From ARS98 sp030744725 (GTDB lineage Bacteria; Planctomycetota; Planctomycetia; Pirellulales; Pirellulaceae): 64,000 nucleotides of DNA. The notes under the pieces are model-generated. The model saw only the letters and a list, made by a program, of their open reading frames with translations, searched no databases and had not been told where the DNA came from. Within the stretch, counting starts at the first letter, position 1; each line of letters opens with the position of its first letter. The stretch is from contig JASLPZ010000001.1 in the NCBI GenBank assembly GCA_030744725.1, forward strand, positions 23,411-87,410, written 5' to 3'. Positions 58,092-64,000 of this stretch are shown one piece after another. A program made the position numbers and the translations under genes.

Positions 58092-61000
58092 ATGGTAATC
58101 ATGAAACTTCTCGATTCTTTACAACTCGGAACGGTTGGCCTGGCGACGGTTTGTGTTGCCTTGGTCAGTCACGCGCACGCTCAGCAATTCGATCCGGCGA
58201 AAGCAGCCGGCTTGCATGGAGGTCTCGTCGTTCAACTCGGTGCAAATGACACGCAGGCGGCATCCCGCCAGAGCCTCACCGGACGATATCTGATTCACGT
58301 TCTGGATCCCGATGCCGAGAAGATTCAGTCGGCGCGTTCGCGTCTGCGCCAAGACGGCCATTATGGCTTGGCTTGGGCGGAACAACCCGTTGATCGTGAT
58401 CGGCTGCCGTACGCCGACAATATGGTCAACCTGATTGTTGTTCGTGATTACACGGTTGGGGTCGAAGAACTTTCGCGCGTGCTCACTCCGGACGGAACCG
58501 TTGTCGTGACGGATGCAAACGTGCTGCCGAAGTCACTGCTGGTGGCCGGCGGTTTTGTTTCGTTTGTCGAGAAGGGCTCAAACCTGATTGCGCGAAAGCC
58601 GCGACCGGAAGCGATGGACAGTTGGTCTCACCCGCGTCATGCCGCCGACGGCAACGCAGTTTCTCGCGACACGCTGGTCGGACCGCCAGATCGCGTCCGA
58701 TGGATAGCCGCCGCGACATCGGAAGTTGAGGGTATGGTTACAGCCGGCGGTCGCAATTTCTACGGCGGCATCCTCGCACGCGACAGTTTTAACGGTCTGC
58801 GGCTCTGGCATCGCGATCTGAGGAAGAGCGAGAACAATCCCGATGACTTCTCGCTTCCCAGACTGTCTCGTGATGGTGCGCGGCCTGTTGCATCTGACGA
58901 ACTTGTATTCGCCGTGTTGCAGAACCGCCCCGTGGCCTTGGACGCCGCGACAGGTGAAGTCGTCGTGGCATTGGGCGACATGTTGAACCCAAAGACCGTC
59001 ATTCACGATGGCACTCGCGTGATCGCCGCAGACAGTAACTCAGTTCGCGCGTTCGATACAGAGACAGGTAAGGAATCCTGGAATGTGGCGGCGGCCGAAC
59101 CGGCCAACGTCATTTCCGATGGGGCCACTGTGGCCTACATTCAAGGAAGAGTGCGGCGAGGCGAGAAGCTTGAAGCCGTCTCGCTCGTGGCCGACAGGGG
59201 CACTGTGAAATGGCGACGCGATGATTATCCGTGGTTGCCTCTCACGGCACGCACGGTATTGGCGAAAGGGCAGTTGGTGTTTGAAGCGTCCACACTGAAC
59301 GATAACGATGCCGACAACGGCATCCACGTCGTCTCGGCCGCGACGGGTGAACATCGCTGGTCCAAAGAATACCCACCGGGGATGAACCACACGCGGCAGG
59401 CCAGAGCGATGTTTGTGGAAGACGATCTTTGGATTCTGCACGGCGGCAAGGTTAACACCAGTGACAAAGAGAAGCTGAAGCGGGTACCAGTTCAGGTTTC
59501 AGCGTTGAACCCGCTCACGGGCGAAACACGTGTTAGCTATCCCGCGGGGCTGGCGCATTGCTTTCCACCGGTCGCCACGCCGAACTTCATGTTTGCTGGC
59601 GAGTTGGACATGACCAATCTGAAGTCCGGCGAAGTCATTGCCAACCGAATCACCAAGGCGAATTGCTCGCGCGAGAACGGCTGGGTGCCCGCCAACGGCC
59701 TGGTCTACACCACGCCAAAGCATTGCACCTGTTGGCCCATGTTACGCGGTTTTGTCGCGATGGCGCCAGCGGCCGGCAAGGAATCGCCAGCGAACCGGCC
59801 TCTCGACGAAATGGAGTTCCTGCTGGAAAAAGGCCCAGCCGAAGTCGATCCCAATGCCGCGAATCCTCAAGCCCACGACTGGCCGCTGTACCGTCACGAC
59901 CGCTGGCGCAGCGCCAGTGCGACGACCTCCGGACCAAAGAAACTAGGTGAGCGTTGGCGAATTGCTCTGAATGCCGCGAGTAATCTGGAAGCAGGGGATC
60001 GTGGTCCAATCCTGGACGATTGGCAGGACAACCCGGTCGTCAAAGGTCCGCTCAGCGCGCCGACAATCTCCAACGGAATGGCTTTCGTGACGCGGCCCGA
60101 CGCCCACGAACTGATCGCCGTCGACACGTCATCCGGTAAGGTTCGCTGGCGATTTACCGCCAATGGCCGATTGGACACACCGCCAGCGATTCATCGTGGC
60201 CTCTGCCTGTTTGGCTCGGCGGCCGGCTGGGTCTACGCGTTGCGAGCAGATACGGGTGAAGTCGTCTGGCGGCTCCGCGCCGCGCCAACGGACGAGCGGA
60301 TCGTTGCCTACGGTCAGGTGGAATCTCCCTGGCCAATTCCCGGTGCTGTGCTAGTGATGGACGACATTGCGTACTTCGCCGCCGGACGTCAACCGCTGGC
60401 CGACGGCGGGATTCTGGTCTTCGCCGTGGACCCGTTGACAGGCGAACGCCATTGGGTCCAGCGGATCAACACCGTGCCGCAGAAAGGTTTCTACGAAAAC
60501 TCCGGACTGGAATTCGATCCGTTCGACATCCTGCACGCCGAAGGCGACGGTCTTGCCATGTCGCGGTGGGTGCTGTCAGCTGATGGCAAGGAAGTGTCGG
60601 TTGACAAGTGGAATGCATTCGCCAAGCTGAACACCGGCGCCGGCGAAGTGTGGATTCCGCGCGGCTCATGGACCTACGGCGCGCGGCATCAGCATCGTTT
60701 CCCTGGCGAGGCACCTCGCCGACCACTAATCGTGTTCCGTGACGACAACGTCTACGGCTCGCTCAACGGAAGCACAGATATCTTCCGCCGCGACTTTGAC
60801 TTGGACAAAGGCGAAAAATTCGACAGCAAGTGGATCACTGGCTGGAAAGCTTCACAAACTGCGAGAGAAGACGGCAAACCTTATCGAACCTACCGCATCG
60901 CGGAGGGCGCGAAATGGACGAAGGATCCATTCGTCGATCCGAATGAAGAGAAGGAAGAACCGAAGCGAGGCACGCAACGTCACAACCGCGTCCACGCCAT

Positions 61001-61187
61001 GGCTCTGGCCGGCGACAGACTGTATACGATTCATCAGGATGGCCGCCTCAAAGTAATGTCAACTTCGAACGGTCAAGTTATCAACGAGACCTATGTTCAG
61101 CCGCCTGCCTGGGACGGGCTAGCCATCGCAGAGAGTCGCATTTACGTCACCACGCAAGGCGGCGAGTTGGTCTGTCTCGGTGATTAG
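58092..61187 (+). CDS. Exported fusion: methyltransferase-like domain plus PQQ-type beta-propeller
   Basis: 1031 residues; a second ATG nine bases later gives the same signal peptide (ending VSHAHA). Residues ~35-170 look like a class I methyltransferase fold with the glycine-rich loop altered (LVVQLGANDTQ, then HVLDPDAEKIQSARSRL, DRLPYADNMVNLIVV, ELSRVLTPDGTVVVTDA). From ~180 to the end are propeller blades (FDTETGKESWNVAA, VDTSSGKVRWRFTAN, LRADTGEVVWRLRA). Conserved Cys in ANCSRENGW and HCTCWP may form a metal or disulphide site. Probably periplasmic, where S-adenosylmethionine is not expected, so the first domain is likely non-catalytic or binds something else. Confidence 0.85.
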   Translation: MVIMKLLDSLQLGTVGLATVCVALVSHAHAQQFDPAKAAGLHGGLVVQLGANDTQAASRQSLTGRYLIHVLDPDAEKIQSARSRLRQDGHYGLAWAEQPVDRDRLPYADNMVNLIVVRDYTVGVEELSRVLTPDGTVVVTDANVLPKSLLVAGGFVSFVEKGSNLIARKPRPEAMDSWSHPRHAADGNAVSRDTLVGPPDRVRWIAAATSEVEGMVTAGGRNFYGGILARDSFNGLRLWHRDLRKSENNPDDFSLPRLSRDGARPVASDELVFAVLQNRPVALDAATGEVVVALGDMLNPKTVIHDGTRVIAADSNSVRAFDTETGKESWNVAAAEPANVISDGATVAYIQGRVRRGEKLEAVSLVADRGTVKWRRDDYPWLPLTARTVLAKGQLVFEASTLNDNDADNGIHVVSAATGEHRWSKEYPPGMNHTRQARAMFVEDDLWILHGGKVNTSDKEKLKRVPVQVSALNPLTGETRVSYPAGLAHCFPPVATPNFMFAGELDMTNLKSGEVIANRITKANCSRENGWVPANGLVYTTPKHCTCWPMLRGFVAMAPAAGKESPANRPLDEMEFLLEKGPAEVDPNAANPQAHDWPLYRHDRWRSASATTSGPKKLGERWRIALNAASNLEAGDRGPILDDWQDNPVVKGPLSAPTISNGMAFVTRPDAHELIAVDTSSGKVRWRFTANGRLDTPPAIHRGLCLFGSAAGWVYALRADTGEVVWRLRAAPTDERIVAYGQVESPWPIPGAVLVMDDIAYFAAGRQPLADGGILVFAVDPLTGERHWVQRINTVPQKGFYENSGLEFDPFDILHAEGDGLAMSRWVLSADGKEVSVDKWNAFAKLNTGAGEVWIPRGSWTYGARHQHRFPGEAPRRPLIVFRDDNVYGSLNGSTDIFRRDFDLDKGEKFDSKWITGWKASQTAREDGKPYRTYRIAEGAKWTKDPFVDPNEEKEEPKRGTQRHNRVHAMALAGDRLYTIHQDGRLKVMSTSNGQVINETYVQPPAWDGLAIAESRIYVTTQGGELVCLGD

Positions 61188-61542
61188 ACGTCAGCCTGCA
61201 CCGCAGTGAAGCATGCCCGATTGATCGGCGTTTGTTTTCACCGTCGTTCCGATCGCGATCGGAACCAATGACCGCCAGGCTAATCAAGGTGTTGGGGGTC
61301 AAGGGGCCTACATCGTCCTGCACTCGTAATGCAGGGCGAATGCCCGAGATTCGCAAGTTCATAACACCCCGCCGGCCTGTGAGACACGCCATGATCGTCG
61401 GCGACGGTGCATTTCATGCCCCTTGCAATACGCAGACCCCGCTTGGGAATCCGTTGGACTAAGGCCGCATTGTAAGCTACTCATAGTACAGGCTATCAAT
61501 TCTTCGTGGAAGTGAAATCCTGTTTGGCAGAGTCTGCTCGCA
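61188..61542. other. 355-base intergenic region with a perfect 20-bp palindrome
   Basis: GTTCCGATCGCGATCGGAAC at 61246-61265 is a perfect palindrome 58 bases after the propeller gene. Weak open frames run through the region on both strands (for example 61147-61392 minus) but none has a start signal or a family match, and I suspect old repeat DNA. The PilZ gene starts at the right end. Confidence 0.5.
61246..61265. promoter_or_regulatory. Perfect palindrome, operator or terminator stem
   Basis: All 20 bases are self-complementary, with no loop, which suits a dimeric DNA-binding protein better than an RNA terminator. It lies 277 bases before the PilZ start. Confidence 0.35.
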
Positions 61543-61929
61543 ATGACAAACGTCGAAGACAACCAGAAACCAGCCGATGAGCGTCGAAGTAATCAGCGTG
61601 TGACATACACGGCAATCCTTGGATTCAAGGAACTCAACGGTCAGAAGATCCCTCCTAATCCTCCCAGACCGAACGCCACGGGCCAAAACCTGTCACTGGG
61701 CGGGATCTGCTTCCAAACCAAAAGACGCCCCAAGTCCGAGCTGTTGATTCTCTATCTGCCCGATGGATCTCGCGCGGTTTCTCGCGTGGTAAGCATTACG
61801 CAAGATGCCGATTCGTTGAAGTATTCCAGTCACTGCAAAGTCGTGCGATGGTTGCCCGATGGCGTGACAACGATAGAACTACCGAATTCCGAGCCGGTGA
61901 ATTCGCCTGTGACACAAGGCGACCAGTGA
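61543..61929 (+). CDS. PilZ domain protein (cyclic di-GMP receptor)
   Basis: 128 residues, a single PilZ domain. The two ligand motifs are intact: RxxxR at Arg15-Arg19 (RSNQR) and NxSxxG at Asn49-Gly54 (NLSLGG). Binding of cyclic di-GMP is therefore expected. The tail (~105-128) is Asn/Glu/Pro-rich. It overlaps no gene, but the response-regulator gene begins 86 bases after its stop and longer versions of that gene would overlap it. Confidence 0.88.
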   Translation: MTNVEDNQKPADERRSNQRVTYTAILGFKELNGQKIPPNPPRPNATGQNLSLGGICFQTKRRPKSELLILYLPDGSRAVSRVVSITQDADSLKYSSHCKVVRWLPDGVTTIELPNSEPVNSPVTQGDQ

Positions 61930-62015
61930 AAGACGTCACAGGATTCGAGCCAACCGTAACCTGGTCTGAGAAATACGATATGCGGGCAATAAGCCGCTTG
62001 AGAGAGGACACAACG

Positions 62016-62423
62016 TTGAAAGCTCAACCCAGTCGAATTCTCGTGGCAGAAGACAATAGAATTTTCGCCAACGCACTGTGTTTCAACCTGGAAGATGCCG
62101 GGTTTTCGGCGACCGTTGCACTTGACGGGGGTGAGGCATTGCACCTGGCCCAACAGAGTCAATTCGATCTCATAATCGCGGATTACCAGATGCCAAAGAT
62201 CCTGGGCACGGATCTCTGCCGCCGCCTTCGCCAGGATATTCGCTATGCTCGCACGCCGATGATGCTCATGTCCGCCTTTGAGGATTTCAAAGTCGTCGAG
62301 TTATTCGAAGACTTTGAGCTGCTAGAAGCGATCTTCGTCAAACCGTTCAGCATGGAAGAAATGGTGAGCCGGATTCGAGAATGTCTGGCTAGCTGTTCGA
62401 GCGCCGCGGCCTCGCCGTCGTGA
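62016..62423 (+). CDS. Single-domain response regulator (CheY-like)
   Basis: 135 residues from TTG 62016, which has GAGAGG 8 bases upstream; an ATG at 61980 lacks such a site but is possible. Receiver signatures: acidic pair in LVAEDN (Glu12-Asp13), phosphorylated Asp56 in LIIADYQMP, Ser86 in LMSAFED and Lys109 in FVKPFS. There is no output domain, so it probably acts by protein contact. No histidine kinase is in the window. Convergent with, and overlapping by 35 bases, the protease gene. Confidence 0.87.
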   Translation: MKAQPSRILVAEDNRIFANALCFNLEDAGFSATVALDGGEALHLAQQSQFDLIIADYQMPKILGTDLCRRLRQDIRYARTPMMLMSAFEDFKVVELFEDFELLEAIFVKPFSMEEMVSRIRECLASCSSAAASPS

Positions 62424-63246
62424 CAGGCGGTTCTTGTGATTTGCGAAGCAAATCCACCGTCTGGCGGATGAACTCACCATGAACAACGATCGCCAACCCC
62501 AATGGCCGATGTACGGTACGCTCTTCGATGGGCGTGACCGTTTTTGTCGTCTCCCGGTGGTGCCCAATGACCAATCCAACAATGATGGGTTGTCGCGTTT
62601 GCTTGTCTGGGTGCTTGCCGCTACCAAGCAGCACTGGTGCCCCGCTATCACCTCCAAATGTGCTTGAGTCCACTAAATAGGTTTTGTTGTGATTGATTGG
62701 CATCAACGGAAAACTTGCCACCGTACCTTGTCGGAGAACGGGGAAGCCGGCGCTGTTGGCCTCCAACTGTGCAGGATAACCGGGAATCCATACTTCATTG
62801 GCACAGACGAGTTTGCCTTTCTTGATCATTGGCTCGCCGGCAATCTGATCTAAATCCAGCGCCGTGATTGATCGTTCCGACGGCAGCTGGAATCTAATTG
62901 CGGCAACATCGACATCCGAGTGTCTAACCCACAGCGGTTTTTCTGCCGAACGAATTCTGAGTGTCACTTCGTCGCGAAGAAAAGTGCCATCGCCGCGCTT
63001 TTTTCGCAATACGATGTGACATTCGTCGCCGGACATCTTCTCAAAGACGTGTGCGGCTGTGAGTAAGATCAATTCCTGCTGTCCCACGTCGGACTGTGCC
63101 GGTGCGCCGATGATGAAGCAGGTAGCCGACGAACTCTTGTTGGCAATCTTGAACGTCGCACTCATCACAGCAGTGACAGATTCGTCTGCGCTTGCGGCGG
63201 TTGTGGCCAAGAACCACAGAAACAGAAACGACTGAAGCCTTAGCAT
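62389..63246 (-). CDS. Secreted trypsin-like serine protease
   Basis: 285 residues from the second ATG (63246; the first at 63255 is also possible). Signal peptide about 1-22. The triad is complete: His in LLTAAHVF, Asp in RHSDVDVAAIRF, Ser in FGGDSGAPVLL. The overall size is that of a chymotrypsin-fold domain without PDZ domains, so it is not a DegP. The C-terminus ends in a basic tail. Probably periplasmic or secreted. Confidence 0.87.
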   Translation of the reverse strand: MLRLQSFLFLWFLATTAASADESVTAVMSATFKIANKSSSATCFIIGAPAQSDVGQQELILLTAAHVFEKMSGDECHIVLRKKRGDGTFLRDEVTLRIRSAEKPLWVRHSDVDVAAIRFQLPSERSITALDLDQIAGEPMIKKGKLVCANEVWIPGYPAQLEANSAGFPVLRQGTVASFPLMPINHNKTYLVDSSTFGGDSGAPVLLGSGKHPDKQTRQPIIVGLVIGHHRETTKTVTPIEERTVHRPLGLAIVVHGEFIRQTVDLLRKSQEPPVTTARPRRSNS

Positions 63247-63285
63247 ATGATGCACCTTGCTTGTTACGTGGCCCAGAGCTTGAGA

Positions 63286-63525
63286 TCATCGGGCAGGAAG
63301 TTGGGGTCGATCAGCGCATGTAACGTCAAGCATCACTGGGCCGGCGGCACTGACTTTCCACTTGAAACCGGCCCGACCGATCGCGTACGCCTCCACTGTA
63401 CACTCCGGGTGAGTTGATTTGAACTGCGCGATGGTGTCGTTGCACACGGCCGTGGACGAATCGTCTACTCCTGCGGGTTTAGCAAGTCGATTAGAGGCTT
63501 TGGACGCCAATGCCAACTTGCCCAA
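63286..63525 (-). CDS. Possible small protein overlapping the ankyrin 3' end
   Basis: A 79-codon frame whose first third overlaps the last codons of the ankyrin gene in another phase. The part beyond the ankyrin stop (DTIAQFKSTHPECTVEAYAI, then GRAGFKWKVSAAGPVMLDV) reads like a protein and not random sequence. It has no ribosome binding site, so it may be a real small gene or a former domain cut off by a frameshift. I do not recognise it. Confidence 0.3.
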   Translation of the reverse strand: MGKLALASKASNRLAKPAGVDDSSTAVCNDTIAQFKSTHPECTVEAYAIGRAGFKWKVSAAGPVMLDVTCADRPQLPAR

Positions 63526-64000
63526 CTCTGCGGCGAGTCACCGTTTGCATCTCGAACCGCCTTGTCCGCGCCTGCTTTCAAGAGTAACCGAATTGTTTTC
63601 TTCTTAGCGTACGCGGCCGCACGGTGCAGTGGAGTTTCACCACGCGTGCGCACATCCCGCCAAAAACCCAAAGTCTTTACGCCGGGGAATGTACGTCGAT
63701 TCGGGTCAGCTCCATGTTCGATGAGAAGTTTGACCACGGCGTGTCGATCGCCGTCCGGCTTGGCCAAGCAGTTGTGAAGTGGCGTCTCGCCGGTATGTTC
63801 CTCGGCAGCATTTGGGTCCACTCCGCCTTCGAGTAACAAACGTACACAGTCCGCATTGTTCATGTAGGCTATCCCAGCGAGCACAGACGCTCCGCTCTCG
63901 TTCGTCTGGCGATTTGGATCGGCTCTAGGCTGCGCCAAAGTTAGTATTGCTTGAGCTGGGCGATCGTTCGGGTTTTGTTTACGCTTTTCTATTCCGACAG
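63465..64000 (-). CDS. Ankyrin repeat protein (5' end outside window)
   Basis: The frame is open to the window edge. Ankyrin units can be read: ADCVRLLLEGGVDPNAAEEHTG, GETPLHNCLAKPDGD, HAVVKLLIEHGADPNRR, RGETPLHRAAAYAKKKTIRLLLKAGADKAV and DANGDSPQSWASWHWRPKPL. Upstream of ADPNRQTNE the match ends just where insertion-sequence-end DNA (63922 onward) begins, so the 5' part may be element-derived. Ankyrin repeats bind proteins; the partner is unknown. Confidence 0.8.
   Translation of the reverse strand, partial: VGIEKRKQNPNDRPAQAILTLAQPRADPNRQTNESGASVLAGIAYMNNADCVRLLLEGGVDPNAAEEHTGETPLHNCLAKPDGDRHAVVKLLIEHGADPNRRTFPGVKTLGFWRDVRTRGETPLHRAAAYAKKKTIRLLLKAGADKAVRDANGDSPQSWASWHWRPKPLIDLLNPQE
63922..64000 (+). 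mobile_element. Insertion-sequence left end, second copy (runs off window)
   Basis: GCTCTAGGCTGCGCCAAAGTT at 63922 and the eight bases after it match 25 of 29 bases at 42304-42332. As at the first site, host coding sequence is on the left and unrelated DNA on the right. Beyond 63950 the similarity to the first copy is weak except for a shared GGGTTTTGTTT-like stretch, so it may be a related element, not an identical one. Confidence 0.45.

Noticed and set aside
61147..61462. Frames on both strands in the gap after the propeller gene
   Set aside because: No start signals and no recognised domain; they cross a perfect palindrome and look like old repeat DNA.

Overview
The window comes from a planctomycete, most probably of the Pirellulales/Rhodopirellula type. 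It holds two cytochrome-domain PSD1 (DUF1549/DUF1553) genes, each paired with a Tat-exported DUF1501 gene. It also has CRTAC1-like FG-GAP/ASPIC proteins, PQQ-type beta-propellers, a SHD1-like secreted protein and several families of short hairpin repeats between genes. GC content is moderate and many starts lack a clear Shine-Dalgarno site. I saw no rRNA, tRNA or CRISPR array.

Left part (1-29.6 kb), mainly housekeeping. It runs: the end of larC; a membrane-anchored coiled-coil protein; a minus-strand group (SHD1-like secreted protein, panB, DUF255 thioredoxin-like protein); a secreted PQQ propeller; an imuA-imuB-dnaE2 mutasome cassette behind a near-perfect palindrome; a DUF368 transporter; purA, uppS, cdsA and rpsD; lpdA; a fused rlmKL; a methyltransferase with a regulatory domain; and aceE-aceF. 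lpdA, aceE and aceF together give a complete pyruvate dehydrogenase complex, although lpdA lies about 5 kb from the other two.

Middle (29.6-43.4 kb). A small methyltransferase is followed by a same-strand group of exported proteins: a 1232-residue TPR/FG-GAP/ASPIC protein, a small secreted protein, a pentahaem cytochrome with five membrane helices and TPRs, and a CRTAC1 protein. Next come a secretin-N-domain protein without a barrel, an insertion-sequence remnant, and the tail of a DUF1501 gene. The last three form a rearrangement scar whose two junctions can be located.

Right part (43.5-64 kb). Two PSD1-DUF1501 pairs face each other and enclose a DUF4038 glycosidase-like protein, a secreted caspase-like protease with an EF-hand and a small membrane protein. 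Then come an ARPP-1 protein, an Sfp-type phosphopantetheinyl transferase, an exported fusion of a methyltransferase-like domain with a PQQ propeller, a PilZ protein, a one-domain response regulator, a secreted trypsin-like protease, and an ankyrin gene that runs off the window and abuts a second copy of the insertion-sequence end.

The most unusual features are the insertion-sequence scar at 42.3-42.9 kb and its second end at 63.9 kb, the hairpin repeats that have become coding sequence (in rlmKL, the cytochrome tail and the DUF368 tail), and the cytochrome/FG-GAP cluster.
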